From Christiangramia salexigens (lineage in GTDB: Bacteria > Bacteroidota > Bacteroidia > Flavobacteriales > Flavobacteriaceae): a stretch of DNA of 64,000 bases. Where the stretch lies: contig NZ_CP018153.1 in the NCBI RefSeq assembly GCF_001889005.1, forward strand, positions 902,501 through 966,500, in the 5' to 3' direction. Each line of letters starts with the position of its first letter. Positions within the stretch are counted from its first letter, which is position 1. The notes beneath the pieces were generated by a model. It saw only the letters and a list, made by a program, of their open reading frames with translations, had not been told where the DNA came from and did no database searches. Shown here piece after piece: positions 26,994 through 35,612 of the stretch. The translations under genes and the position numbers were made by a program.

Positions 26994-28076
26994 ATGAAAG
27001 AAGTAGCGCTGTCTTCAAAACATAAAGAGCTTAATGCTAAAATGGTTCCTTTCGCAGGATTTAATATGCCTGTATCTTATGAAGGAGTTAATATAGAACA
27101 CGAAACCGTAAGAGAGAAATTAGGGGTTTTCGATGTTTCTCATATGGGAGAATTTCTTATATCGGGTGAAAATGCTTTGGAATTGATACAAAAGATCAGT
27201 TCTAATGACGCATCGAAACTGGTTGATGGTAAGGCACAATATTCCTGTATGCCCAACAACAAAGGGGGAATCGTAGACGACCTTATCATTTACAGAATAG
27301 ATTCTGAAAAGTATCTATTGGTCGTTAATGCTTCCAATATTGAAAAGGACTGGAACTGGATCGCACAGCATAATACTATGGATGCTACGATGCGTGATAT
27401 GAGTGATGAAATGTCTTTACTTGCTATACAGGGGCCAAAAGCTGCAGAAGCAATGCAGGCTCTTACCAAAATAGACCTGAAAAACATGAAATTCTACACT
27501 TTTGAAGTTGGGGAATTTGCAGGTGTAGACAAGGTGATCATTTCCGCAACTGGATATACAGGTAGTGGCGGATTTGAGATCTATTTCAAAAATGAAGATG
27601 CCGAACAGATCTGGGACGCCGTGATGGAAGCCGGAGCAGACTTTGGAATCAAACCTATAGGTCTGGCCGCAAGAGATACATTAAGATTGGAAATGGGCTT
27701 TTGTCTATACGGAAATGATATAGACGATACTACATCACCTATTGAAGCCAGGCTTGGATGGATAACTAAATTCACTAAAGATTTCATAAATAGTGAAGAG
27801 TTAAAGGCACAAAAAGAAAATGGACCTAAGCGTAAGTTAGTAGCTTTTGAATTGGATGAAAGAGGAATTCCAAGACAAGGTTACGATATCGTAAATGAGA
27901 ATGGAGAAAAAATTGGTGTGGTAACTTCTGGTACCATGTCTCCTTCTCTGGAAAAAGGAATTGGATTAGGGTATATACCAACGGAGTTAGTAGGTGTAGG
28001 AAATAAAATTCTTATACAGATCAGAAAAAAAGCTGTTTCTGCAACTCAGGTAAAATTGCCCTTTTATAAAGGCTAA
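26994..28076 (+). CDS. gcvT: Aminomethyltransferase (glycine cleavage system T protein)
   Basis: 360 residues. [34 protein letters not shown] (catalytic Asp), [11 protein letters not shown] and [20 protein letters not shown] are hallmark T-protein motifs; the C-terminal barrel ends in [18 protein letters not shown]. It moves the aminomethyl carbon from the H protein to tetrahydrofolate. gcvH and gcvP are not in the window. The ATG at 26994 is chosen because a TTG seven codons earlier would overlap the -7 box. A TTG-started epimerase gene follows four bases after its stop. Confidence 0.97.
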   Translation: MKEVALSSKHKELNAKMVPFAGFNMPVSYEGVNIEHETVREKLGVFDVSHMGEFLISGENALELIQKISSNDASKLVDGKAQYSCMPNNKGGIVDDLIIYRIDSEKYLLVVNASNIEKDWNWIAQHNTMDATMRDMSDEMSLLAIQGPKAAEAMQALTKIDLKNMKFYTFEVGEFAGVDKVIISATGYTGSGGFEIYFKNEDAEQIWDAVMEAGADFGIKPIGLAARDTLRLEMGFCLYGNDIDDTTSPIEARLGWITKFTKDFINSEELKAQKENGPKRKLVAFELDERGIPRQGYDIVNENGEKIGVVTSGTMSPSLEKGIGLGYIPTELVGVGNKILIQIRKKAVSATQVKLPFYKG

Positions 28077-28080
28077 ATAA

Positions 28081-28896
28081 TTGAAACGAATACTCATTTT
28101 AGGAGCTAGCGGCTTTATAGGCAATGCCTTATATAAAGAGCTATGCTCCTATTTTGATACTCACGGAACCTATCACACCTCAAACAGTTTTTTTGAAAGC
28201 AACCACCAGTTTCACCATTTCGACATGGAAACTGAGAATGTTGAAATTCTGCTTGAAAACCTGAGACCGGATATCATAATTTCCTCATTAAGAGGAGGAT
28301 TTGAAGCCCAGGTTTCAACACACTTCGCTATTATTAACCATATCCTCACATATAATAGCAAGCTGATATTTATTAGTTCGGCCAACGTATTTGATGGCTT
28401 TACCAATTACCCATCCTACGAATACGATAAAACACTGAGTCAAAGTATATATGGTCGTTTTAAAATTAAAATAGAGAACGCTTTATTAAGGTTGCCTAAT
28501 CACCAGTATAATATTATAAGGCTACCGATGGTTTTTGGAAAATCCTCTCCCAGAATTAAACAGATCAAAGCAATATTAGATCTGGAAGAACCTCTTGAGG
28601 TTTTTCCGAATGTGGTAATAAACGCTACAGAGATCCAGAAAGTTACCCAGCAAATACACTATATAATTAATCGGGAAAAACAAGGTGTGTTCCATCTTGG
28701 AAGTACCGATCTGGTTCATCAAAGAGATTTTGTATCAGATATTTGTACGGAGCTGGGGTATTCCAATCCATTATTTAAAAATGTTTACGACTCCAACTAC
28801 GACAGGTTTCTCGCTGTTTTACCTAAAGACAATAAACTACCTGCCAATCTACAGATCACAATTCATCAAATCGTAGAGGCTTCAACCAGCCTTTAG
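28081..28896 (+). CDS. NAD-dependent epimerase/dehydratase-type sugar-nucleotide reductase (RmlD-like), TTG start
   Basis: 271 residues. ILILGASGFIGNAL (residues 4-17) is the Rossmann glycine motif and FISSANVFDG the Ser/Thr strand; the Tyr/Lys pair appears to be in SQSIYGRFKIKIE, which fits YxxxK. The overall shape (short, dTDP-4-dehydrorhamnose reductase-like) suggests an RmlD-type reductase, but its substrate cannot be told and no rhamnose genes are present. The start must be TTG at 28081: it gives the MKRILILGASG N-terminus directly and lies four bases after gcvT's stop, consistent with read-through in the gcvT transcript. Confidence 0.85.
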   Translation: MKRILILGASGFIGNALYKELCSYFDTHGTYHTSNSFFESNHQFHHFDMETENVEILLENLRPDIIISSLRGGFEAQVSTHFAIINHILTYNSKLIFISSANVFDGFTNYPSYEYDKTLSQSIYGRFKIKIENALLRLPNHQYNIIRLPMVFGKSSPRIKQIKAILDLEEPLEVFPNVVINATEIQKVTQQIHYIINREKQGVFHLGSTDLVHQRDFVSDICTELGYSNPLFKNVYDSNYDRFLAVLPKDNKLPANLQITIHQIVEASTSL

Positions 28897-28980
28897 TTGT
28901 TAATCTTATATTAAACAAAGAGCAACTATCTGAAATTATAAGTTGTAAAATATAACTTTAGCTAAATCAAAAAATCAATT

Positions 28981-29274
28981 ATGATGAAAAGATTAACCGA
29001 AGAAGAGATCAATCAAAAACTGAAAGATTTCGAGGGTTGGACCTATGCTAAAAAAGCCCTGCATACCTCCTTTCAATTTGAAAACTTCAAAGAAGCTTTT
29101 ACGGTAATGACACGAATTGCCTTTGAGGCTGAGGCTCAGCAACATCATCCAAACTGGGGTAATGTTTATAATGAACTTGAAATTTCATTATCTACACATG
29201 ATGCAGACGGAGTGACCGAAAAAGATTTTAAACTGGCTCAGGCCATTGAGAATATAGTAGAAGCTACGAACTAA
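28981..29274 (+). CDS. Pterin-4-alpha-carbinolamine dehydratase
   Basis: 97 residues, full-length. The PCD signature is present: EAEAQQHHPNWGNVYNELEISLSTHD, with the His-His-Pro and following Tyr/His residues of the active site. It dehydrates 4a-hydroxytetrahydropterin made by aromatic amino-acid hydroxylases; the family is also present in bacteria that use pterins for molybdopterin or other roles. No hydroxylase gene is adjacent. Start is MM at 28981, with the second Met as alternative. A strong terminator follows. Confidence 0.92.
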   Translation: MMKRLTEEEINQKLKDFEGWTYAKKALHTSFQFENFKEAFTVMTRIAFEAEAQQHHPNWGNVYNELEISLSTHDADGVTEKDFKLAQAIENIVEATN

Positions 29275-29295
29275 AAAATATAATTAAATCTGTAT

Positions 29296-29334
29296 AGCTC
29301 CTGATTTTTGAATAAGAATTAGGAGCTTTTTTTA
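29296..29334 (+). terminator. Terminator that abuts the next promoter
   Basis: AGCTCCT/AGGAGCT stem (29296-29302 and 29321-29327), extended by a few A/T pairs, then a run of Ts. The -7 box of yebC begins at the next base. Confidence 0.8.
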
Positions 29335-29342
29335 TACTTTTG
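29335..29342 (+). promoter_or_regulatory. -7 box TACTTTTG of yebC
   Basis: Exact TAnnTTTG match 24 bases before the yebC ATG, directly after the terminator T-run. A TTG lies 24 bases upstream inside the hairpin loop, longer than the usual 17-23 spacing. Confidence 0.55.
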
Positions 29343-29365
29343 CCCGAATCTTATTTTAACATACA

Positions 29366-30082
29366 ATGGGAAGAGCATTTGAATTTCGTAAGGCACGTAA
29401 AATGAAACGTTGGTCGGCTATGGCTAAAGCATTTACCAGAATAGGTAAAGATATTGTAATGGCTGTAAAGGAAGGCGGACCAGATCCGGACACCAACGCG
29501 AAACTTCGTGCAGTGATTCAAAATGCCAAGAGTGTGAACATGCCCAAAGATAATATTGAGCGTGCGATTAAACGTGCCTCAGATAAATCTCAGGGAGATT
29601 ATAAAGTTGTTCTTTTTGAAGGATACGCACCACATGGTATCGCGGTTCTGGTTGAAACGGCTACAGATAATAATAACAGGACAGTTGCAAATATCAGATC
29701 CCATTTCAATAAGGTCGAAGGAAACCTGGGAACCTCAGGTTCTGTTGAGTTCATGTTTGACCATACCTGTAATTTCCGAATAACGGCAGAAGGTATCGAT
29801 CCAGAAGAATTAGAATTGGAATTGATCGATTTTGGAGCCGAAGAGGTTTTTGAGGATGAAGATGGCATACATATATATGCACCTTTTCAGTATTTTGGAG
29901 CTATCCAAAAAGAGTTGGAAAATCGTGAGATCGAGATCCTTTCTTCAGGTTTTGAGAGAATCCCACAGGTCACAAAAAGTTTGAACGAAGAGCAAACTGC
30001 AGATGTAGAGAAGCTCCTGGAAAAACTGGAAGATGATGATGATGTTCAGAATGTGTATCACACCATGGCAGACTCTGAATAA
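29366..30082 (+). CDS. yebC: YebC/PmpR/TACO1-family protein
   Basis: 238 residues, the standard length. MGRAFEFRKARKMKRWSAMAK at the start, GGPDPDTNAKLRAVIQNAKS and GYAPHGIAVLVETATDNNNRT are conserved family blocks; the acidic cleft region ends in an Asp/Glu-rich segment (LEDDDDVQNVYH). The family was described as a transcriptional regulator (PmpR) and more recently, in its TACO1/YebC branch, as a translation factor relieving ribosome stalling; which applies here is not shown. It has its own promoter and lies convergent to the acyltransferase gene, four bases apart. Confidence 0.95.
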   Translation: MGRAFEFRKARKMKRWSAMAKAFTRIGKDIVMAVKEGGPDPDTNAKLRAVIQNAKSVNMPKDNIERAIKRASDKSQGDYKVVLFEGYAPHGIAVLVETATDNNNRTVANIRSHFNKVEGNLGTSGSVEFMFDHTCNFRITAEGIDPEELELELIDFGAEEVFEDEDGIHIYAPFQYFGAIQKELENREIEILSSGFERIPQVTKSLNEEQTADVEKLLEKLEDDDDVQNVYHTMADSE

Positions 30083-30085
30083 GTC

Positions 30086-30625
30086 TTAAAAGTTTTCTGG
30101 AATTTTACCGGTTACGCCATTATAGTAGTTAAAGATCTCAGTGTAATCTTTGTCAAAGTCTCCTGAGGGATAGAAGGCTTCAGATATCTTTACCACTTTA
30201 TCTCCATAATCAAAGGAAACCCTAATAATTGGAACCTGTGCTTTAAGGGCGATATAGTAGAAACCTGTCTTCCATTTTTCAGCCTTTTGTCTTGTACCTT
30301 CAGGTGACAAGGCTAAACGAAAAATCTCGTGCTTTTTGAAAAGTTCGGCTATAGCATCAACCTTTTTCCTATTGCCAGATCTATCGATTGGAGTTCCACC
30401 AGCCATCCTAAAATACCATCCAAAAGGAGGCTTAAAAAGCTCCTTCTTTCCAATAAAATTAAAATGAACACCCATGATCTTTCTCACCAGGATACCGATA
30501 AGAAAATCGAAAGAACTGGTATGCGGTGCCACGATCACCACACATTTTTTTAAAGCCGGATCAAAATTATTAATTAAGTTCCAGCCTAGAATTTTAAAGT
30601 ATATTAATTTGGCAAGCCAACGCAT
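30086..30625 (-). CDS. 1-acylglycerol-3-phosphate acyltransferase-type protein
   Basis: 179 residues, a short PlsC-fold acyltransferase. APHTSSFDFLIG carries the HX4D catalytic motif, GGTPIDRSGNRKK the Arg motif and LSPEGTRQKAEKW the EGTR glycerophosphate-binding motif. It would transfer an acyl group to a phospholipid precursor or related acceptor at the inner membrane. At 179 residues it is shorter than PlsC (about 240), like the ~180-residue lysophospholipid acyltransferases typical in Bacteroidetes. It shares a strand with the proline dehydrogenase gene, six bases apart, so the two are probably co-transcribed. Confidence 0.9.
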   Translation of the reverse strand: MRWLAKLIYFKILGWNLINNFDPALKKCVVIVAPHTSSFDFLIGILVRKIMGVHFNFIGKKELFKPPFGWYFRMAGGTPIDRSGNRKKVDAIAELFKKHEIFRLALSPEGTRQKAEKWKTGFYYIALKAQVPIIRVSFDYGDKVVKISEAFYPSGDFDKDYTEIFNYYNGVTGKIPENF

Positions 30626-30631
30626 GCTTTA

Positions 30632-31831
30632 TTATTCCCGGTGATGTTTTGTGGACTTATCTCCTTTTCGTCTTTTTCTTTCTTCCCTTAAAAGTGAAAG
30701 CTCTCTACCGGTTTGTCCTTTTACCGAAGTATTTTCCTGAGCTCTTCTCAATAAATAAGGAACAACATCGCGAACAGGCCCGAATGGAACAAGCTTTACA
30801 GCGTTATAACCTTTTTTAGAAAGATTATAGCTTATATGGTCACTCATCCCGTATAACTGACTAAACCAAATACGTTTATCATCTTTAGAAAGTCCCTTAT
30901 CTTCCACGATCTGTAGCGCAAGGTAACTGCTTACCTCATTGTGCGTACCTATAAAAACTGAGATGTCATCGAGATGGTTAAGACAAAAAGACAACACGCT
31001 ATTAAAGTTAACGTCTGTAGCCTCCTTACTCTCGCAGATTGGAGATGGATAACCAAGTTTTTTAGCGCGGGCATTTTCCTTTTCCATATATGCTCCACGA
31101 ACAATCTTAGCCCCTATCTTGAAACCGTCTTTTTTAGCTCTTTCGTGAAGATCCTTTAGGTAATCCAAACGATCCCATCTGTAACACTGAAGTGTATTGA
31201 AGATAAGTACTTCCTCCTTATTATACTTACGCATCATTTCTTCCATCAGGTCATCTGCGGCAGTTTGCATCCAGGTTTCTTCCCCATCTGCATATAATCT
31301 TACACCCAGTTCGTAGGCTTTACTACAAAGTGTATTTACTCTTTTCTTTACTCTCTCCCACTCTTCCTTCTCATCTTCAGAAAGGCTTAGCTTTTCACTT
31401 ACCTTTTCCCAAATCTCAAACCTTCCAATTCCGGTTGGTTTAAACATCGCAAAAGAGATCTCCTTTTTGCCCTTAGCATATTTAATAAGACTAAGTTTTT
31501 TCTCCATTGCAGCATCAAACTCTTCCTCGGTTTTCTTTCCTTCTACAGAATAATCCAGAATACTATGCAGATTCTCGTCGTACATCTCCTTGGTCACAGG
31601 TTTACAGTCTTCTTCTGTAACTCCACCACAGAATTGTTCGAAAATGGTCTTTTTAATTAAAGTTTCTACCGGGAGGTGTAATTTCAATGATAATTTAGTG
31701 AGAGCTGTACCTGCTTTTACCAAAGTAGGTCTGTTCATCATGCTAAATAAAAATATAGCTCTGTCTAGCTCAGTATTCGACTTTAATTTAAAAGCCGACT
31801 TTGTATCATTGAATATCTTTTTTCTTATCAT
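30632..31831 (-). CDS. Proline dehydrogenase
   Basis: 399 residues, monofunctional PRODH with an FAD-binding barrel. GVRLYADGEETWMQTAADDL, VLIFNTLQCYRWDRL, AKIVRGAYMEKENARAKKLG, IGTHNEVSS and the C-terminal YGMSDHISYNL, VPFGPVRDVVPYLLRRAQEN are the key blocks; the last Arg-Arg binds proline's carboxylate. It oxidises proline to pyrroline-5-carboxylate; the second enzyme (P5C dehydrogenase) is not in the window. The C-terminal 25 residues are basic and dispensable-looking. It runs divergently from aroB, with a 90-base promoter region between. Confidence 0.95.
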   Translation of the reverse strand: MIRKKIFNDTKSAFKLKSNTELDRAIFLFSMMNRPTLVKAGTALTKLSLKLHLPVETLIKKTIFEQFCGGVTEEDCKPVTKEMYDENLHSILDYSVEGKKTEEEFDAAMEKKLSLIKYAKGKKEISFAMFKPTGIGRFEIWEKVSEKLSLSEDEKEEWERVKKRVNTLCSKAYELGVRLYADGEETWMQTAADDLMEEMMRKYNKEEVLIFNTLQCYRWDRLDYLKDLHERAKKDGFKIGAKIVRGAYMEKENARAKKLGYPSPICESKEATDVNFNSVLSFCLNHLDDISVFIGTHNEVSSYLALQIVEDKGLSKDDKRIWFSQLYGMSDHISYNLSKKGYNAVKLVPFGPVRDVVPYLLRRAQENTSVKGQTGRELSLLREERKRRKGDKSTKHHRE

Positions 31832-31920
31832 TTCTCACTGTTAATGCGGCAAATATAATTATTGAAACCCGATTTAATTCATAAATTCTCTTTAATTTCG
31901 AACGGTAAAACACCATAATA

Positions 31921-32991
31921 ATGACGGATTTGCAAGAATCTCTAAACCCTGTTATATATGCTGAAAATGCATATAATGACCTAAATAAGCATTTAGAAAA
32001 TTTTAAGGCTTCCAAAATTTTTGTGTTGGTGGACACTAATACGCACGAGCATTGTCTGTCTTATTTTTTAAATAAGATCTCTACCATATCAGATATTGAA
32101 GTTATCGAAATTGAAGCAGGAGAAGAATTTAAGAATCTGGAAACCTGTGAAGGAGTTTGGAATGCGCTTTCGGAGCTGGAAGCAGACCGAAAAAGTCTAA
32201 TGATAAACCTGGGAGGTGGTGTTGTCACAGATCTAGGTGGTTTTGTTGCTTCCGCATTCAAAAGAGGCATAAATTTCATAAATGTCCCCACCACCCTGCT
32301 TTCTATGGTAGATGCTTCTGTAGGAGGAAAAACTGGTGTTGACCTGGGGAATTTAAAGAATCAGATCGGTTTTATCGTTCAACCTGAAATGGTCCTGATA
32401 GACACTTATTTTCTGAAAACATTGCCGGTTGAAGAGATGAGAAGTGGGCTTGCCGAAATATTAAAACACGGCTTGATTGCAGACGAGACTTACTGGAATA
32501 AGGTTTCAGACCTGGCGTCATTGGACTTAAGTGATCTCGATGACATTATAAAGGAGTCTATAGATATTAAAAAGGCTGTAGTGCTTAAAGATCCTTATGA
32601 AAAGAATCTGCGAAAAACCTTAAATTATGGTCATACACTAGGACATGCAATAGAATCCTATTGTCTCACTCATCCTGAAAAATCCAGGCTTCTACATGGG
32701 GAAGCAATTGCAGTAGGGATGATTCTTGAAACATATATTTCATCTGAGCTTGAAACTTTTCCAAAGGAAAAACTTGAAAATGTGACTGCAACCATTAAGG
32801 ACATGTATGGAAAGCATAGTTTTTCTGAGGAAGATATCGTCCAAATACAAGACCTGATGAAATACGATAAGAAAAATGAACACGGTAATATTAATTTTGT
32901 CCTTCTTGAAGATATTGGTAAGCCCGTCATAGACCGTACGGTTCCTGAAGAGTTAATAAAAAAAGCATTTCACTACTACTTAAATGTTTGA
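31921..32991 (+). CDS. aroB: 3-dehydroquinate synthase
   Basis: 356 residues. NAD-binding GGGVVTDLGGFVAS, VPTTLLSMVDASVGGKTGVD and the Zn-ligand segments EILKHGLI, NYGHTLGHAIES and LLHGEAIAVGM make a complete AroB. It closes DAHP to 3-dehydroquinate, step two of the shikimate pathway. No other aro gene is near. ATG start; a TAATTTCG -7-like box lies some 30 bases upstream. Confidence 0.97.
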   Translation: MTDLQESLNPVIYAENAYNDLNKHLENFKASKIFVLVDTNTHEHCLSYFLNKISTISDIEVIEIEAGEEFKNLETCEGVWNALSELEADRKSLMINLGGGVVTDLGGFVASAFKRGINFINVPTTLLSMVDASVGGKTGVDLGNLKNQIGFIVQPEMVLIDTYFLKTLPVEEMRSGLAEILKHGLIADETYWNKVSDLASLDLSDLDDIIKESIDIKKAVVLKDPYEKNLRKTLNYGHTLGHAIESYCLTHPEKSRLLHGEAIAVGMILETYISSELETFPKEKLENVTATIKDMYGKHSFSEEDIVQIQDLMKYDKKNEHGNINFVLLEDIGKPVIDRTVPEELIKKAFHYYLNV

Positions 32992-33032
32992 TAATTAATA
33001 TATTAGAATTGTATAGAAATAAAGCTTAAGTT

Positions 33033-33064
33033 TTGTATACAATTTGATTTTTTAATTATACTTG
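33033..33064 (+). promoter_or_regulatory. Candidate promoter of the small acidic protein gene
   Basis: TTG at 33033-33035 and TATACTTG at 33057-33064 with a 21-base gap; the -7 box differs from TAnnTTTG at one position. It lies 17 bases before the ATG. Confidence 0.45.
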
Positions 33065-33081
33065 CATAAACCATTCACACT

Positions 33082-33384
33082 ATGAAAAGGATAATCGTAG
33101 ATTACAAAAAACTTACGCCAGAAATACTTAGCCTTCTTGTTGATAAGTATCCGGATGGCTATGACGATGATCAGGTCATTTCATTTAAAAACGCCAAGAA
33201 TGAAACAGTAGACGCTGTTGAAGTTAGAACAGAGGATGCTATTTACCTGGTTAAAGTAAGTACACGTCTTGAAAATACAATGGCAAATTTTGATGAAGAC
33301 GACTACGATGATTCAGACTACAACGAACCAATCGTTGAAATACCTGAAAAAGAAGAAGAATCTGAAGAGGATCTTGATAAATAA
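33082..33384 (+). CDS. Small acidic conserved hypothetical protein
   Basis: 100 residues, unrecognised. The first 65 residues form a small alpha/beta domain (MKRIIVDYKKLTPEILSLLV..., VISFKNAKNETVDAVEVRTEDAIYLVKVS) and the last 35 are very acidic (runs of Asp and Glu), giving a low pI. No membrane or export signal. Acidic tails of this sort are seen on nucleic-acid-mimic or RNA polymerase-associated proteins, but no function can be claimed. It has its own promoter and terminator. Confidence 0.75.
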   Translation: MKRIIVDYKKLTPEILSLLVDKYPDGYDDDQVISFKNAKNETVDAVEVRTEDAIYLVKVSTRLENTMANFDEDDYDDSDYNEPIVEIPEKEEESEEDLDK

Positions 33385-33413
33385 AAAAAGGAACGCAAAA
33401 GCGTTCCTTTTTT
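33385..33413. terminator. Terminator after the acidic protein gene
   Basis: AAAAGGAACGC-AAAA-GCGTTCCTTTT with T-run; it lies one base past the stop codon and can also serve the minus-strand PfpI gene that ends at 33446. Confidence 0.92.
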
Positions 33414-33445
33414 CTTTTCATAGCAATTCTTATTGAATCATTCAA

Positions 33446-33994
33446 TTAAGCATGTTGCAAGTCGTGCTTACCTTCTTTAATCTCTTCAATAAGTTTGGAA
33501 TTAAATGCCGGAAGGTCATCCGGATTTCTGCTGGTCACAAAAGCTTCATCTACGACCACTTCTTCATCCACCCAAAGGGCACCAGCATTTTCCACATCTT
33601 TTCTAATAGACGGGAATGAGGTCATTGTTCTGCCTTTAACCACATCTGCACTAATTAACGTCCATGCCGCATGGCAAATAGCCGCTACCGGTTTATGTTG
33701 TTTAAAAAAGTCTCTTACGAAGATCAGGACATTTTCTTCTCTTCTCAATTTGTCAGGATTAATCACACCACCAGGTAAAACCAAAGCATTATAGTCTTTA
33801 GCAGTTACATCATCGAGACTTTGATCCACCTCATATTCCGGACCCCAGTCATCCTTATCCCAGGACTTTATCTTTCCTTTTTCAAGACTTACGACATCTA
33901 CCTTAAAGCCTTCTTTCTCCATAGCTTCCTTTGGAGATTTTAATTCACTTTCCTCAAATCCATTTGTTGCTAAAATTGCAATTCTCTTTTCCAT
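33446..33994 (-). CDS. PfpI/DJ-1 family protein (type 1 glutamine amidotransferase-like)
   Basis: 182 residues. The nucleophile elbow AAICHAAWTL holds Cys107-His108; the Glu of the catalytic/sensing pair is in NGFEESEL (14-15); YNALVLPGGVINPD is the conserved strand before the elbow. This is the PfpI/YhbO/YraA branch, with reported protease, glyoxalase III or deglycase activities; the true role is debated. It is cytoplasmic with no signal peptide. It is monocistronic by its terminators. Confidence 0.92.
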   Translation of the reverse strand: MEKRIAILATNGFEESELKSPKEAMEKEGFKVDVVSLEKGKIKSWDKDDWGPEYEVDQSLDDVTAKDYNALVLPGGVINPDKLRREENVLIFVRDFFKQHKPVAAICHAAWTLISADVVKGRTMTSFPSIRKDVENAGALWVDEEVVVDEAFVTSRNPDDLPAFNSKLIEEIKEGKHDLQHA

Positions 33995-34035
33995 AATAAA
34001 TTTTCCTTTTTTTTATTCGTTTAAATTTAAAAATC

Positions 34036-34060
34036 AAAAAAAAGAAAGCCTATTAAGGCT
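34036..34060 (-). terminator. Terminator of the brkB gene
   Basis: AGCCT/AGGCT stem with an ATTA loop and, read on the minus strand, a T-run; weak stem but correctly placed 49 bases after the brkB-type stop. Confidence 0.6.
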
Positions 34061-34108
34061 CTGCTAAAAAAGGTGGCACTTCAGTTAAAGCTTTATTAAG
34101 TCTTGGAC

Positions 34109-35095
34109 TTATTGTTCATCCCGGTAATCGAGATGAGACTTCAACTTGTCAATGATATGCTTTTCCTCTTTCAACTGCACCTTCCTCTGCTCTAGTTTTT
34201 TCATCTCCTGATAAATTGCAGGTTCCCCAAAGCGATTAGGTTCAACTTTCTCCTTTTTCAACAAAGCATATTGAACGGTAAGTTCTGCCCCAAAGAATAA
34301 GATGAGACAAGTATAATAGACCCATAATAAGATTAGGACCACAGATGATGCTCCTCCGTAAATAGATGTTGGATTATTTTTTCCTAAATAGAAACTTAGT
34401 AAAAACTCACCTGCTAAAAATAATATAGTAGTTACAGCCGCCCCCATAAAAGTGGTTCGAAACCTGATCTTGATATCCGGCAGCAATTTGAATATCGCAG
34501 CAAATAAACTCGTAATAAACAAAAATGAGATCGCGAAATTGGCAAGCACTACTGCAACTTCAGTGATATTTGGAAAAAATTGCGAAACCTGACCTGCGAT
34601 CATTTTAAGTATAGCCGAGACTACAAGAGCTATCAGTAATAACAACCCAAGAACCAGCACCATCCCAAAAGAAATGACCCTATCCAAAACCAATCTCATA
34701 AAATCAGTTTTTTTTGCAGCAACATTCCAGATGTTATTCATGGCTAATTTCAGCTGAAAGAAGACTCCGGTTGCACCAAAAATCAGAATAGCAACCCCAA
34801 GTAAAATGGTCCACCAGGCCGAATCCTGAGATAAAGCAGCATTTTCGACCATATTTTCGATCGAATTTGCTGCCTCAGTTCCTATAAAATTTCCAATTTC
34901 ACTGGTAAGCCTTCCTCTTACTGCATCTCTTCCAAAGAAATAACCCGCAATACTTACAATAATTATAAGTAGCGAAGGCAACGAGAAAAGCGCGTAATAT
35001 GCAATAGTTGCACTTCTGGCATAAGGCTCATTTTTATTCCAGCTTGAATACGCCCTCTTTAATAGCTTCAGGTATATTTTTACCGTATTCCACAT
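34109..35095 (-). CDS. YihY/BrkB family inner-membrane protein
   Basis: 328 residues with six hydrophobic segments (about 30-55, 95-120, 140-165, 180-205, 215-240, 250-275) and the YihY/BrkB blocks ARSATIAYYALFSLPSLLII, WTILLGVAILIFGATGVFFQL, AMNNIW and SFYLGKNNPTSIYGGASSVVLI. The C-terminal 55 residues are charged and cytoplasmic. The family, once named for serum resistance and as RNase BN, has no agreed function. The ATG at 35093-35095 overlaps the stop of the upstream dinB remnant in TAATG, so translation is coupled to it and to ppc. Confidence 0.9.
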   Translation of the reverse strand: MWNTVKIYLKLLKRAYSSWNKNEPYARSATIAYYALFSLPSLLIIIVSIAGYFFGRDAVRGRLTSEIGNFIGTEAANSIENMVENAALSQDSAWWTILLGVAILIFGATGVFFQLKLAMNNIWNVAAKKTDFMRLVLDRVISFGMVLVLGLLLLIALVVSAILKMIAGQVSQFFPNITEVAVVLANFAISFLFITSLFAAIFKLLPDIKIRFRTTFMGAAVTTILFLAGEFLLSFYLGKNNPTSIYGGASSVVLILLWVYYTCLILFFGAELTVQYALLKKEKVEPNRFGEPAIYQEMKKLEQRKVQLKEEKHIIDKLKSHLDYRDEQ

Positions 35096-35612
35096 TAAAG
35101 ATATCTATCTTTTACGATATCCTTATGGTGAAGCGCATGTCCTGGCATAATAAATCCAATTGCCCGCGGTGTGGCAGGCATACCATTCATATTGCCTTCC
35201 ATCATAAGCATCTCATCAGAAAAGCTTTTAAATAAAAGAATAGCAGATTCTCTAACAACTTTAAATTCACTTATAAGGTCCGTAGGATCCCGCCGCTCAG
35301 TATGAGAAGCCGGCACATAAGCATCATGATCAAAACCAGGTAAGGGGTTTTTCTCATTACGGAAAAACAAAGTGCCCTGTATTGAAAAATTCTTTCGGTA
35401 TCGATCAAATGCTGGATCACTTCTTTTACGGTCCATTTATCCTCTCCATACTTATAAGACCATTTCTCATCAGGAATAGATTCAAGGAAACCCACTATCT
35501 CCCTGGTATTTTCTTCCAGAGCATCTATAAGATCTTTATTTTCTGAAGTAAGATTAATATACCTCCAGTAAAAATCACCTATCTCACCTTTTTCTATTTG
35601 CGATCTCTTCAT
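35095..35612 (-). pseudogene. DinB-family gene with a one-base frameshift
   Basis: Read from ATG at 35610-35612, the frame gives a DinB-like start (SIPDEKWSYKYGEDKWTVKEVIQHLIDTERIFQYRALCF), then runs into nonsense after Phe-Ser near 35365 and stops at 35271. The right continuation lies one frame over: RNEKNPLPGFDHDAYVP ... ESAILLFKSFSDEMLM ... PGHALHHKDIVKDRYL, with the His ligands typical of DinB (HLIDTE and HALHH). One T is missing in the minus-strand run of five T (plus-strand A-run, 35363-35367). Restored, it would be about 172 residues, a metal-binding four-helix hydrolase-like protein. It sits between ppc and the YihY gene, each joined by TAATG. It may be a true pseudogene, a phase-variable homopolymer or a sequencing error. 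Confidence 0.85.
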
